From contig NZ_ALAS01000118.1 of NCBI RefSeq assembly GCF_000290615.1, positions 1-64,000 of the forward strand: a stretch of 64,000 bases of DNA, given 5' to 3'. Under the pieces are notes generated by a model. It made no database searches. It was given only the letters and a program-made list of their open reading frames with translations, and had not been told where the DNA came from. Of the stretch, positions 41,921 through 51,102 are shown piece after piece; positions within the stretch are counted from its first letter, which is position 1, and each line of letters starts with the position of its first letter. The translations under genes were made by a program, and so were the position numbers. The DNA is from Heyndrickxia coagulans DSM 1 = ATCC 7050. GTDB lineage: Bacteria; Bacillota; Bacilli; Bacillales; Bacillaceae_C.

Positions 41921-42015
41921 AAAAAAGGATTTGGCAAGTGGCAGTTTACAGCGGTGCACGTTTTCTGGATGGAAAAACAGCACGGATTTTTAATCATGAA
42001 AAAAGGAATTGGCAA
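41921..42015 (+). repeat. Two imperfect direct repeats in the leuB-leuC gap
   Basis: A 17-mer AAAAAAGGATTTGGCAA at 41921-41937 recurs with one change at 41999-42015 (period 78 bp). Each copy is preceded by a loosely similar ATTTTTCAATAA/ATTTTTAATCAT stretch, the first being the leuB 3' end. This may be a decayed junction duplication like those at jetA-jetB and trpD-trpC, but similarity beyond the 17-mer is weak. Confidence 0.5.
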
Positions 42016-42065
42016 AACGGAGATTGATCTCCAAAAAACGAAAAGCGGCAGATGGGAGTGATACG

Positions 42066-43481
42066 ATGGCACCGAAAACGATTATCGATAAAATATGGGA
42101 AAACCATTTGGTCCACCGCGAAGAAGGGAAGCCGGACCTGCTCTATATTGATTTGCACCTTGTCCATGAGGTCACGTCCCCGCAGGCGTTTGAGGGGCTG
42201 CGGATAAACGGCCGCAAAGTGCGGAGGCCGGATCTAACCTTTGCCACCGTTGATCATAATGTTGCGACAACAAGGGGCCGGATTTCAAAAGACCCGGTCT
42301 CGAAAAAACAAATGTCCACTTTGGAAAAAAACTGTGGGGAATTCGGCATCCCGCTTGCCGGCATCAACCATCCGGACCAGGGGATCGTCCACGTCATCGG
42401 GCCGGAACTGGGGCTCACCCAGCCCGGGAAAACGATTGTATGCGGCGATTCCCACACGTCCACGCACGGTGCATTTGGCGCCATTGCTTTCGGAATCGGC
42501 ACGAGTGAAGTGGAACACGTGTTGGCGACCCAGACATTATGGCAAAAGCGCCCGAAAACGATGCAGATCAAAATCAACGGCAAACTCGGGCCGGGCGTGA
42601 CGGCTAAAGATTTAATCCTTGCCATCATTGCCAAATTCGGGATTGGCGTCGGCACCGGCCATATTGTCGAATACACCGGCGAAGCGATCCGCAATTTGTC
42701 AATGGAAGAGCGGATGATCGTCTGCAATATGTCGATTGAAGCAGGAGCCAGGGCAGGGTTGATCAGCCCGGATGAAACGACCATTTCCTTTTTGCGCGGA
42801 AGGAAATATGCGCCGAAGGAAGATTTTGAAGAAAAAGCGGCATACTGGCTCTCGCTGGCATCAGATGAAGGCGCCGTCTATGACAAAACGCTTGAAATGG
42901 ATGCAGCAGAAATTGAGCCGCAGGTCACTTGGGGCACGAACCCTTCCATGTGCCTCCCGGTCAGTGAAAAACTGCCTGATCCGGCTGAAATCAACGATCC
43001 CGGCGAACGGCAGGCGGTTGAAAAAGCGTTGCAATACATGGGCCTTGAGCCGGGGATGAAGATTACAGACATCCCTGTCCAGCATGTATTTATCGGTTCA
43101 TGCACGAACTCGCGGCTTGCCGATTTGCGGGCTGCAGCGGAAATTGTAAAGGGACGGCATGTAAGAGAAGGAGTCCGGGCCCTCATTGTTCCAGGGTCGC
43201 AAAGCGTGAAAGCACAGGCGGAAGAAGAAGGACTTGACAAAATATTTACGGAAGCCGGGTTTGAATGGCGCGAGTCGGGCTGCAGCATGTGCCTTGCGAT
43301 GAATGATGATATTGTCCCGGCCGGAGAACGATGCGCTTCAACATCGAACCGCAATTTCGAAGGCCGGCAGGGGACTGGCGCCAGAACGCATCTTGTCAGC
43401 CCGGAGATGGCCGCAGCCGCCGCCATTTACGGCAAATTTGTCGATGTCCGGAAGCTCGGCCAGACTGTGCCGGCCCGCTAA
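42066..43481 (+). CDS. leuC: 3-isopropylmalate dehydratase, large subunit
   Basis: 471 residues, aconitase family. The Fe-S cysteines are in [17 protein letters not shown] and [13 protein letters not shown]. Substrate and cluster motifs [23 protein letters not shown] and NRNFEGRQG are present. It works with LeuD to isomerise isopropylmalate. GGGAGTGAT precedes ATG 42066. Confidence 0.95.
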   Translation: MAPKTIIDKIWENHLVHREEGKPDLLYIDLHLVHEVTSPQAFEGLRINGRKVRRPDLTFATVDHNVATTRGRISKDPVSKKQMSTLEKNCGEFGIPLAGINHPDQGIVHVIGPELGLTQPGKTIVCGDSHTSTHGAFGAIAFGIGTSEVEHVLATQTLWQKRPKTMQIKINGKLGPGVTAKDLILAIIAKFGIGVGTGHIVEYTGEAIRNLSMEERMIVCNMSIEAGARAGLISPDETTISFLRGRKYAPKEDFEEKAAYWLSLASDEGAVYDKTLEMDAAEIEPQVTWGTNPSMCLPVSEKLPDPAEINDPGERQAVEKALQYMGLEPGMKITDIPVQHVFIGSCTNSRLADLRAAAEIVKGRHVREGVRALIVPGSQSVKAQAEEEGLDKIFTEAGFEWRESGCSMCLAMNDDIVPAGERCASTSNRNFEGRQGTGARTHLVSPEMAAAAAIYGKFVDVRKLGQTVPAR

Positions 43482-43565
43482 ATGGCGGCATGGCGCGCTG
43501 CTTCTTTTGCAGCAGGCAGCAGAAGTAAATTCATTCATCTATACGGAGAGAGGGGGCAAAAGCAA

Positions 43566-44156
43566 ATGGAGCCATTTCAAACTTTTTCAGGGCTCGTATT
43601 CCCATTGGACCGAAAAAATGTCGATACCGACCAGATCATTCCAAAACAGTTTTTGAAACGGATTGAGCGCAAGGGATTCGGGGAATGTCTGTTTTACAAC
43701 TGGCGCTTCGATGAAAACGGAAATAAAAGGGAAGATTTTCCTTTAAATGATCCGAAATACGAGGGAGCACAGATTTTAGTGGCAGGCGACAACTTCGGAT
43801 GCGGCTCTTCACGGGAGCACGCGCCGTGGGCCTTGCAGGATTACGGCTTTAAAGTGGTCATCGCAACAAGTTTTGCTGATATTTTCCATAATAACTGTCT
43901 GAAAAACGGGATTTTAACCGTAGAGTTGCCGGAAGAAGAAGTGCGCGAGTTGATTGGCAAGGCACAGGCAGAACGGCTCGTTTTAACGGTTGATCTTGAA
44001 AAACAAGTGGTATTAACGGGAGAAAAGTCCATCCACTTTGACATTGATCCGTATCCGAAGAATATGCTGTTAAAGGGACTGGATGAAATCGGGCTGACAT
44101 TATTGCTTGAAGATGAAATTTCAAAATTTGAAGCGTCTGAAAACGCAGGAGTGTGA
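43566..44156 (+). CDS. leuD: 3-isopropylmalate dehydratase, small subunit
   Basis: 196 residues, the swivelling small subunit. VFPLDRKNVDTDQIIPKQFL and GDNFGCGSSREHAPWALQDYG are the family signatures. ATG 43566 has GAGGGGG upstream; an in-frame ATG at 43482 directly after leuC would add 28 unconserved residues. Confidence 0.93.
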   Translation: MEPFQTFSGLVFPLDRKNVDTDQIIPKQFLKRIERKGFGECLFYNWRFDENGNKREDFPLNDPKYEGAQILVAGDNFGCGSSREHAPWALQDYGFKVVIATSFADIFHNNCLKNGILTVELPEEEVRELIGKAQAERLVLTVDLEKQVVLTGEKSIHFDIDPYPKNMLLKGLDEIGLTLLLEDEISKFEASENAGV

Positions 44157-45165
44157 CGGGAACAATGGGGATTTCTTACAAACGAAAGACATTGTAGCAG
44201 CATTTGAAAACTTATTGCCGGTCGTGCACCGGACGCCGTTGAACGAATCGGCGACATTCAATGAAATGGCAGGAACAAGGCTTTACTTTAAAATGGAGAA
44301 CCTGCAGCGCACCGGGTCTTTTAAAATCAGGGGCGCACTGAATAAAATTACGAACCTGGCAGGGGATGCGAGAAAAAACGGCGTGATTGCGGCATCGGCG
44401 GGCAACCATGCGCAGGGTGTCGCTTTTTCGGCAACGAAACAGGGGTTGAAGGCAAAAATATATATGCCGGAAAAAACGCCGCTTGCCAAAGTGTTGGCAA
44501 CAAAGGCGTATGGCGCGGAAGTCGTGCTGACCGGCGAATCCTTTCAGGAAGCGTATGAAGCAGCTGTGTTGGACCAGCAAATCACAGGCGCAACGTTTAT
44601 TCACCCGTTTGACGATTATGAAGTGATGGCCGGCCAGGGCACGATTGCCCTCGAAATGATCCAGCAATGCGCGGATCTTGATACGGTTGTGATTCCGGTC
44701 GGGGGCGGCGGTTTAATTGCTGGCATGGCCTGCCTCCTGAAAAATTATGATCCGAAAATCCGCGTCATCGGCGTGCAGTCCGAGGGGGCGCCTGCTGTTT
44801 ATAACCGCTTTAAAGGGATGGGAAACAGTCGGCTCGAACATGTTTCGGGCATCGCGGACGGCATTCTTGTAAAAGAGACCGGCCAGCTGACTTTTCCGTT
44901 AATCAGCAAGTATGTGGATGATGTCGTGACGGTGAGCGATGAAGACATTGCCATTGCCATCATTTATATGCTCGAACGTGAAAAAATGTTTGTCGAAGGG
45001 GCAGGAGCGGCGGCTTTCGCGGCTGTATTAAGCGGCAAAGTTGGCGTTTCGGGAAAGCATATTGGCATTGTTGTAAGCGGCGGAAATGCTGATCTGGATA
45101 AAATCTCCCACTTCAAACGGCTGGCTGCGGCCGGCAAAAAAAAACATAAGGTTGTTTCGCTTTAG
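44113..45165 (+). CDS. ilvA: Threonine dehydratase, short form without regulatory domain
   Basis: About 350 residues. PLP enzyme making 2-oxobutyrate from threonine. The PLP lysine is in GSFKIRGALNK, the phosphate loop is PVGGGGLIAGMA, and ASAGNHAQGVA binds the cofactor. The C-terminal ACT-like isoleucine-sensing domain of B. subtilis IlvA (422 residues) is missing. The N-terminus is uncertain. The best start, ATG 44165 behind GCAGGAG, is out of frame by one base. Adding one G to the run after it would give MGDFLQTKDIVAAF, a natural N-terminus. In this sequence the frame must start inside leuD (44107 or 44113). It is last in the operon. Confidence 0.85.
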   Translation: MKFQNLKRLKTQECDGNNGDFLQTKDIVAAFENLLPVVHRTPLNESATFNEMAGTRLYFKMENLQRTGSFKIRGALNKITNLAGDARKNGVIAASAGNHAQGVAFSATKQGLKAKIYMPEKTPLAKVLATKAYGAEVVLTGESFQEAYEAAVLDQQITGATFIHPFDDYEVMAGQGTIALEMIQQCADLDTVVIPVGGGGLIAGMACLLKNYDPKIRVIGVQSEGAPAVYNRFKGMGNSRLEHVSGIADGILVKETGQLTFPLISKYVDDVVTVSDEDIAIAIIYMLEREKMFVEGAGAAAFAAVLSGKVGVSGKHIGIVVSGGNADLDKISHFKRLAAAGKKKHKVVSL

Positions 45166-45182
45166 AACCGGGCACCAGCAGG

Positions 45183-45235
45183 CCGGGGCATGCCAGGCGT
45201 GTTCACCAGGCTTGCCCCGGGGCGCCTTTTCTTTA
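45183..45235 (+). terminator. Terminator of the ilv-leu operon
   Basis: An 8-bp GC-rich stem (45183-45190 with 45213-45220), extended by further pairs inside, followed by CGCCTTTTCTTT. Confidence 0.65.
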
Positions 45236-45312
45236 ATGCAGGCCGAAAAGTGAAAAAACGATACAAAAAAACAGCATCCTTTGTTACACTGATGTAGGAA
45301 AGAGGTGAAGAG

Positions 45313-46443
45313 ATGATTCAAACGGTATTATTTGATGTGGACGGGGTATTGCTGAGCGAGGAACGTTATTTTGACGCATCCGGCTTGACCGTCTGGGAAT
45401 TGATACATAGCGGCCATTATTTAGGGCTCGCACCGGAACAATTTAAAACAGCCTTAACAGATGAGGAAATCAGGCGGATCCGGGCTGATGTTTTTCAGCA
45501 TGATGAAGTGTTGCGGTTTTTAAAATCGCGCGGCATGAACGCCAACTGGGATATGATTTATTTGACGTTCACCTGCCAGCTGTTACACTTGCTTTCGCAA
45601 ATAAAGGAAGAGGAAGCAGGCCGGATCCGCGGCTGGCTGGCGCGTGAAATCGATTATGAAACGCTTCATGAAATCCGCGGGGTGCTTGCACACTATCCGG
45701 TTGAAACCGACTACGGCATATTTTTAAACTGGTTTGCAAAGAGGCCCGAAACAAAACAGGATTTGTTGAAAGTGCTGGACCAGCTTGCTTATGAAATCTT
45801 CGGGCTTACAGATACGCAGCTTGGCAAAAAAGGCGCGCTCTGGTCGGTGTGCGAGCAGATTTCCCAGGAATGGTATGTCGGCGACCAAAATATTATGGCC
45901 TCTACCGGGAAGCCGAGCGTGCAAACGGGGAAAAAAGGCTTTCTCGATGAAGAGATCCCGCTTGCCGAACCGGAAAAAATCGGTGCCTTGTTTTCCTTTT
46001 TGGCGGAGAAAGGGCTGAAACTCGGCGTCGGCACGGGGAGGCCGCAGCTTGAAACGTACGGGCCGTTCCGGGCGCTTGGCTGGCTGCCGCTGTTTCATGA
46101 GGCGCATATCGTGACGGCGGACGACGTTTTAAAGGCGGAAGAGGAGCTTGGAGGCCATACGCCGCTTGCAAAGCCGAATCCTTTTACCTACCTGCTTGCT
46201 TTAAAAGGGAAAAACACGCCCACCCGCGACTGTGCGGAATGCAGCCTCCCGCTTGAAAACGGGCAGGAAATCCTGATTGTCGGGGACTCGCTCGCGGACC
46301 TGCTTGCTGCAAAAAAAATAGGCGCCCAATTTGCCGGCATCTTAACCGGCTTGTCCGGAAAAGAAGCAAAAGCCGAATTTGAAGAACACGGGGCAGATTA
46401 TATTTTTGAGAATGTAGTAGGCCTCAAAAACATATTTTTGTAG
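45313..46443 (+). CDS. HAD-superfamily hydrolase with a long cap insert
   Basis: 376 residues, longer than the usual 220 of simple HAD phosphatases. Motif I FDVDGVLLSEE is at residues 8-18. Then comes a cap of about 200 residues, motif II GVGTGRPQ near 238, a conserved Lys in HTPLAKPNPF and motif III VGDSLADLLAAKKIGA near 324. It probably dephosphorylates a small molecule; the substrate is unknown. GAAAGAGGTG precedes the ATG. Confidence 0.85.
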   Translation: MIQTVLFDVDGVLLSEERYFDASGLTVWELIHSGHYLGLAPEQFKTALTDEEIRRIRADVFQHDEVLRFLKSRGMNANWDMIYLTFTCQLLHLLSQIKEEEAGRIRGWLAREIDYETLHEIRGVLAHYPVETDYGIFLNWFAKRPETKQDLLKVLDQLAYEIFGLTDTQLGKKGALWSVCEQISQEWYVGDQNIMASTGKPSVQTGKKGFLDEEIPLAEPEKIGALFSFLAEKGLKLGVGTGRPQLETYGPFRALGWLPLFHEAHIVTADDVLKAEEELGGHTPLAKPNPFTYLLALKGKNTPTRDCAECSLPLENGQEILIVGDSLADLLAAKKIGAQFAGILTGLSGKEAKAEFEEHGADYIFENVVGLKNIFL

Positions 46444-46450
46444 ACTGCTG

Positions 46451-46476
46451 GGGTATGCTGAGGCATGCCTCTTTTT
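46451..46476 (+). terminator. Terminator of the HAD gene
   Basis: 8-bp stem with two G-U pairs (46451-46458, 46463-46470), 4-nt loop and CTTTTT after it. Confidence 0.65.
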
Positions 46477-46635
46477 CGCAGGATATTCCGCGCCGTAAAA
46501 AACGGCAATTTCCGAAAAAATTTTTTTGCAGGGAAACCTTACATGATCACTTTATTAATATAGTGTAATTTTTCCAGTTCCTCTATAAAAACGGGATGAA
46601 AAGTTTGGAAAAATATTTTTAAATAAAATTAAATG

Positions 46636-46664
46636 TTGACTTTATTTTAAAATTAATGTAATAT
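46636..46664 (+). promoter_or_regulatory. Sigma-A promoter upstream of the EIIC-like gene
   Basis: TTGACT (46636-46641), 17-bp spacer and TAATAT (46659-46664) within a very AT-rich block (46600-46680). The 5' leader that follows is about 130 nt. Confidence 0.7.
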
Positions 46665-46697
46665 TTCAACATCACAAAAGAAGGAGCAGAAATCAAG

Positions 46698-46766
46698 GTG
46701 GAAACCCGTAAGAACCTTCATTTTGCGGAAATCGTTGAAGTCCTGAAAATAAAACAGAAACGGTGA
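46698..46766 (+). CDS. Possible 22-codon leader peptide
   Basis: A GTG at 46698, 11 nt after AAGGAG, opens a frame encoding METRKNLHFAEIVEVLKIKQ and two more residues, ending 35 nt before the membrane gene. It lies in the transcribed leader, so it could be a regulatory upstream ORF. No run of a single amino acid or attenuator hairpin is evident. It could be chance. Confidence 0.35.
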   Translation: METRKNLHFAEIVEVLKIKQKR

Positions 46767-46801
46767 TCTTTTAATTCGGAGTATTTCAAGGAGTGGGAAA
46801 G

Positions 46802-47830
46802 ATGAAACAAGCAACTAAAGATTATGTAATTGACAGGGCATATAAAGCATCGGCCGGGGTAGCAAACGCTGTGCTCGTGACTTTGGGGCTGGGCCTTTTG
46901 TTTGAAACGTTCGGGAAATTCCTCGGCTGGGACGGCTTTTTGGCCATCGGGGCGGCGACGAAATCGCTGTTGGCGCCGGCCATCGGCGCAGGGATTGCAT
47001 ATCAGCTTGGCGGCAATACATTGGTCATTTTCAGTTCGATGGCTTGTGCGGCGGTTGGCGGAAATGCGATCGGCACCACCCAGGACGGCTTGATTACGAT
47101 TGTCACCGGACAGCCTGTAAGTGCTGTGCTGGCTGCAGTTGTTGCAACGTGGGTCGGGAAGCGCGTGTCCGGCAAAACGAAGCTCGATATGATGGCAATT
47201 CCGTTTGCCGCCATTCTTGCCGGCGGTGTTGCCGGCGTTGGCCTTGCTGCTGTCACCACGCCGTTTTTGCAATGGCTGAGCGGTGAAATTACGGCCTCTG
47301 TACAAGGTTCGCCGCTTTTCGGTTCAATGGTTGTATCGCTCGTCTGGAGCATCCTGCTCATGTCACCTGCTTCTTCGGCCGCGCTTGCCATTGCGTTGCA
47401 GCTTGATCCGGTATCCAGCGCAGCTGCACTGATCGGCTGTACGGTCCAGTTTGTCGGTTTTACGGCAATGTCGCTGAAACAAAATGACTGGGGCGGCAAT
47501 ATTGCACAGTCCTTGATTACGCCAAAAGTCCAGTTCCCAAATTTGGTGAAAAATCCGCGCCTTGTCATTCCGCCGTTTGTTTCGTCGCTCATTTGCGCGC
47601 CGGTTGCAACGATGATGTTTCACTTGAAAGTGCCGTATGAACTCGGCGGGCTCGGCCTGAATTCATTAATTGCGCCGCTTAATATTCTCGCCAACCAGGG
47701 AACCGGCCCGCTGCTTGCTTATGTTGCGGCAGGTGTGATTTTACCCATTTTTACGACGCTCGGCATCTATCATTTCCTTAAATTGTTCGGCTGGGCAAAA
47801 GCCGGCGACCTCAGAATGGAAGTCCAATAA
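46802..47830 (+). CDS. PTS_EIIC_2-family membrane protein
   Basis: 342 residues, about ten transmembrane helices with many GG, GAG and SS motifs (IGAGIAYQLGGNTLVIF, CAAVGGNAIGTTQDGL). It fits the PTS_EIIC_2 (PF13303) group of EIIC-like transporters that stand alone without EIIA or EIIB. I see no EIIA/EIIB gene nearby, and the substrate is unknown. AAGGAG supports ATG 46802 over GTG 46793. It precedes a serine operon on the other strand. Confidence 0.75.
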   Translation: MKQATKDYVIDRAYKASAGVANAVLVTLGLGLLFETFGKFLGWDGFLAIGAATKSLLAPAIGAGIAYQLGGNTLVIFSSMACAAVGGNAIGTTQDGLITIVTGQPVSAVLAAVVATWVGKRVSGKTKLDMMAIPFAAILAGGVAGVGLAAVTTPFLQWLSGEITASVQGSPLFGSMVVSLVWSILLMSPASSAALAIALQLDPVSSAAALIGCTVQFVGFTAMSLKQNDWGGNIAQSLITPKVQFPNLVKNPRLVIPPFVSSLICAPVATMMFHLKVPYELGGLGLNSLIAPLNILANQGTGPLLAYVAAGVILPIFTTLGIYHFLKLFGWAKAGDLRMEVQ

Positions 47831-47845
47831 TACCGGAAAGTAAAG

Positions 47846-47920
47846 CCGGGCCGTACAAGCCCGGTTTTTGCCTGTATCCGAAAAAAAAAGCATTCACAGC
47901 GTTTTGCCGTGAATGCTTTT
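47846..47920. terminator. Two adjacent terminators between the EIIC-like gene and serA
   Basis: A small hairpin (47846-47851 with 47859-47864, then TTTTT) serves the rightward gene. A longer 12-bp stem (47886-47897 with 47909-47920), flanked by A9 and T runs, works in both directions and ends serA. Confidence 0.85.
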
Positions 47921-47923
47921 TAT

Positions 47924-49549
47924 TTATACTTCTACAAAAGGTTCTTCCTGAAAGGTATAGCCGGTTGCGAGTTCCAAAGTCTGGACGGCTTTAATGCCGA
48001 TGATCTCTTTTAATTGGTCCAGCACTTGCCGGCTTGCGGTTTTATCGAGCGTGAGCACCATGATCGCTTCCCCACCGATTTCTTTCCGGCCCACCTGCAT
48101 CGTGCCGATATTCGTGTCGTTGCTGCCGAGAATCGAACCGACCCGGCCGATCATGCCCGGGATGTCCAGATGCCGGATATAAAGAAGGTGCTGTTCCGGG
48201 CGGAGATCGACGCGGTAATCGTTCAGCTTCACGATGCGGCCGCCGAACCCGTTAATGATCGAAGCGCCGATATTCACTTGTTTGCCTTTTTTATACAGCG
48301 CCAGTTCCAGATAATTGGAAAAGCCCTTAAGCGACGCATTGCGCTGCAGATTGTATGTCAAGCCCTGTTCCTTTAAGAGATGAAGGGCATTGACAAGATT
48401 GACGGTGCTGCCGAGGTGGCGCGCCAGGATCCCTTTGATGATCGTTCTTGTCAGCAGTTTTGTATCTTCATCCAAAAGCTCGCCGGCGTACGTAATTTCA
48501 ATTTTTTCCGGCGCTTCATCCAAAAGCTGGATGCCGAGTTGTGCCACCTGTTCGCCAAGAAGGAGGAACGGTTCCATCCGTTCGCGGTTTTCCCCGGAAG
48601 TTTGCGGCATATTGATGGCATTGCGGATTTCCTCAGATTCAAAGATATGGATGATTTCGTCGCTGACATCCGCCGCCACCCGGACCTGTGCTTCGCGGGT
48701 CGACGCGCCGAGATGCGGGGTTACAATAACATTCGGCAGTTCCAAAAGCCCCGGTGTGATGTCCGGCTCGTTTTCAAAAACGTCCAAGGCGGCCCCTGCA
48801 ACGCGGCCTTCCTGAAGCGCCTGAAGCAGCGCCTGTTCGTCAACGAGCCCGCCGCGTGCGCAATTGATGATGCGGACACCTTTTTTCGTTTTTGCCAAAA
48901 ATGCTTCATTGATCAAATGCTTCGTTTCTTTCATCAGCGGCGTATGGAGCGTGATGAAATCAGCCCGGGCGGCAATTTCGCCAAGCGTTGCTTTTTTGAT
49001 GCCAAGCTTGGCCGCGCGTTCTTCGGTTAAATACGGGTCGTACCCGAGCACGGCCATTCCGAATGCTTTTGCCCGTTTCGCCACTTCTGTCCCGATTTTG
49101 CCCGTTCCGATTACGCCGAGCGTTTTCTTGAAAAGCTCGACGCCTTTGAACTTTTCGCGCTCCCATTTTCCCGCGGATGCGGACTTGTGTGCCTGCGGGA
49201 TATTGCGGGAAAGGGAAAGCATCATGGCGAGTGTATGCTCCGTTGCGGAAATCGTGTTTCCTCCCGGCGAATTGACGACAATAATCCCTTTTCTCGTCGC
49301 AGCATCGACATCAATATTGTCAACGCCGACCCCGGCCCTTGCAATGACGCGCAAATTGCCGGATGCCTCAATGATGTCTTTTGTCACTTTTGTTTGGTTC
49401 CGCACAATCAGCCCGTCATACTGGCCGATCCTGGCTTTTAAATCTTCCGGCGCAATGCCCGGCTGGTGCTCAACTAAAAAATCTTTGTGCGCATACAGTT
49501 TTTTCAAGCCTTCTTCGCTTACTTTATCCGTTACTAAAATTTTAAACAT
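47924..49549 (-). CDS. serA: D-3-phosphoglycerate dehydrogenase
   Basis: 541 residues. NAD-dependent first step of serine synthesis. It has the NAD-binding GVIGTGKIGTEVAKRAKAFG near 145, catalytic Arg/Glu/His in NCARGGLVDE, DVFENEPD and VTPHLGAST, then an ASB intervening domain and a C-terminal ACT domain (YIRHLDIPGMIGRVGSILG) that may bind serine. GGAGGAGG precedes the start. It overlaps the upstream aminotransferase by 8 nt. Confidence 0.95.
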   Translation of the reverse strand: MFKILVTDKVSEEGLKKLYAHKDFLVEHQPGIAPEDLKARIGQYDGLIVRNQTKVTKDIIEASGNLRVIARAGVGVDNIDVDAATRKGIIVVNSPGGNTISATEHTLAMMLSLSRNIPQAHKSASAGKWEREKFKGVELFKKTLGVIGTGKIGTEVAKRAKAFGMAVLGYDPYLTEERAAKLGIKKATLGEIAARADFITLHTPLMKETKHLINEAFLAKTKKGVRIINCARGGLVDEQALLQALQEGRVAGAALDVFENEPDITPGLLELPNVIVTPHLGASTREAQVRVAADVSDEIIHIFESEEIRNAINMPQTSGENRERMEPFLLLGEQVAQLGIQLLDEAPEKIEITYAGELLDEDTKLLTRTIIKGILARHLGSTVNLVNALHLLKEQGLTYNLQRNASLKGFSNYLELALYKKGKQVNIGASIINGFGGRIVKLNDYRVDLRPEQHLLYIRHLDIPGMIGRVGSILGSNDTNIGTMQVGRKEIGGEAIMVLTLDKTASRQVLDQLKEIIGIKAVQTLELATGYTFQEEPFVEV

Positions 49550-50702
49550 GCGCTTTCCATGCCTCCTCCGCTTTTTTCACTGCAATGCCGAATGTATCCC
49601 TTCCGTTCAGTTCGTGTACCGCCATTTCCAGCGCGGTTAAAACGTTGATCACGTCAAAAGGGGTGCTGTACCCCATATGGCCAATCCGGAAAATTTTTCC
49701 CTTCAACTGCTTTTGCCCGCTTGCGACAACCATTGAAAAATGATCCTGCAAATATTTTTTGATTGCCCCGGCCTGTTCGCCATCCGGTTTCACCGCTGTG
49801 ACGGTCGGCGAAGCATCCGCATCGTTTTCGACAAGGAGCGGAAGGCCCAAAGCTTTCACGCCGGCGCGGGTCATATCGCGCAAAATTTCATGGCGCTTGA
49901 TGACATTGCCCCAGCCTTCTTCCTCAATCATCCGGCACACTTCTTCCGCGCCAAACACGAGGGAAACGGGCGGGGTGAACGGTGTTGTCACGGCTTCATC
50001 ATATGAATCGATATACCGGTTCAAGTCGAGATAAAACCGTTTTTCCGGTCCGTTCTTGATTGCCTCTTTGGCCCGTTTATTGACGGCGACAAAGGCAAGG
50101 CCCGGCGGCAGCATGAGCGCTTTTTGCGAACCGGAAACAAGGATATCAATCTGGTAATCTTCCATATCCGCGGGCACGCCGCCAATGCAGCTGACGCCGT
50201 CAACGATATACAAGGCATCGGTCAGCCGTTTTACAACGGCGCCAAGGTCTTTCACCGGGTTCAACACCGAGGTGGATGTTTCGCAAAAGGTGGCAAAAAC
50301 CGCTTTGACCGGATCTTTTAGCCCCTTAAGGAACGTTTCCAGCTGTTCCGGGCGGCAGGCGGTTCCCCATTCTATATTGAGGCGGTGGACATGGGCGCCG
50401 TATGATTCGCAAATGGAAGCAAAACGCTCCCCGAACACGCCGGTGACAACGACAACGACATGGTCGCCTTCATGGACAACGTTGCAGACGGCGCTTTCCA
50501 GTGCGGATGTCCCGCTGCCGGCAATGACAACCACCGGTTCTTTTGTGCCAAAGACCGGCATCAGTTTTGTCGCCACTTGCTTCAGGCTATTTGAAAAGAC
50601 TTCACTGCGGTGGGCGACCATAGGCTGGTTCATGGCCTGTTTTACACGGTCCGGTACGGGTGTTGGACCTGGTGTGAATAGCGATTCCTTACAAAAAAGC
50701 AT
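49542..50702 (-). CDS. Class V aminotransferase, probable phosphoserine aminotransferase
   Basis: 386 residues of the alanine-glyoxylate/serine-pyruvate aminotransferase type: LFTPGPTPVPDRVKQAM, GSGTSALESAV, the PLP Lys in VSGSQKALMLPPGLAFVAV, and KIFRIGHMGYSTPFDV. It is not the classical SerC (YhaF) fold branch. Its position ahead of serA, overlapping by 8 nt, behind a Ser T-box, argues that it transaminates 3-phosphohydroxypyruvate. No serB follows. ATG 50702 has GGAGG 10 nt upstream. Confidence 0.85.
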   Translation of the reverse strand: MLFCKESLFTPGPTPVPDRVKQAMNQPMVAHRSEVFSNSLKQVATKLMPVFGTKEPVVVIAGSGTSALESAVCNVVHEGDHVVVVVTGVFGERFASICESYGAHVHRLNIEWGTACRPEQLETFLKGLKDPVKAVFATFCETSTSVLNPVKDLGAVVKRLTDALYIVDGVSCIGGVPADMEDYQIDILVSGSQKALMLPPGLAFVAVNKRAKEAIKNGPEKRFYLDLNRYIDSYDEAVTTPFTPPVSLVFGAEEVCRMIEEEGWGNVIKRHEILRDMTRAGVKALGLPLLVENDADASPTVTAVKPDGEQAGAIKKYLQDHFSMVVASGQKQLKGKIFRIGHMGYSTPFDVINVLTALEMAVHELNGRDTFGIAVKKAEEAWKAHV

Positions 50703-50736
50703 GAGTACGTCAATCCTCCAATATAAAATTAAAATA

Positions 50737-51000
50737 AAACGCCCCTCCGCCACAAAGAAATCCTTGTGGAGGAGGGACGTCATGTACCGTGGTGCCACCC
50801 TCTTTTGCTGCGTACGGCAGCCTCTGGGAAAATAACGGCATATGCCGGGTGCGGCCTACATCACTTTCGGCCGGCCAGTTCAGAAGCGCTGGGCATTGTA
50901 TCAGCAAAAGCATCGGTTCGCAGCAACCACCGACTCTCTGCGGCTTTTTGCAAATACGCCTTCTTCATCATTACTTTTCGAATATCATTTTGCTCTGTGC
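50737..51000 (-). promoter_or_regulatory. T-box leader of the serine operon, specifier AGC (Ser)
   Basis: On the reverse strand GCAGAGAGTCGGTGGTTGC opens stem I. The T-box core AGAGGGTGGCACCACGG is at 50788-50804, and a long terminator (about 50737-50782) with T run follows. Aligned with the Trp T-boxes, the specifier is AGC (50888-50890), followed by GCTTCTGAA. Uncharged tRNA-Ser should allow readthrough into the aminotransferase and serA. Confidence 0.88.
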
Positions 51001-51081
51001 TAAATATTCTAACAGCTGGTTTTAGTTCTGTAAAGGGAAAAATGAAATAATTTAAAAATCATCGTATTTTTTGATTCGCGC

Positions 51082-51102
51082 AAAAAGGTTAATAACCTTT
51101 TT
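51082..51102 (-). terminator. Terminator of the hydroxyacid dehydrogenase gene
   Basis: 9-bp perfect stem with a 3-nt loop (51082-51090, 51094-51102) made of A5GGTT and its complement, giving a T run on the reverse strand. It overlaps the stop codon. Confidence 0.7.

Noticed and set aside
41938-42027. Fourth chimeric micro-ORF between leuB and leuC
   Set aside because: The 29-codon GTG frame shares only MA and an ARIF/PRIF match with its neighbours and does not end at the leuC start. Only the 17-bp repeat is kept as a feature.
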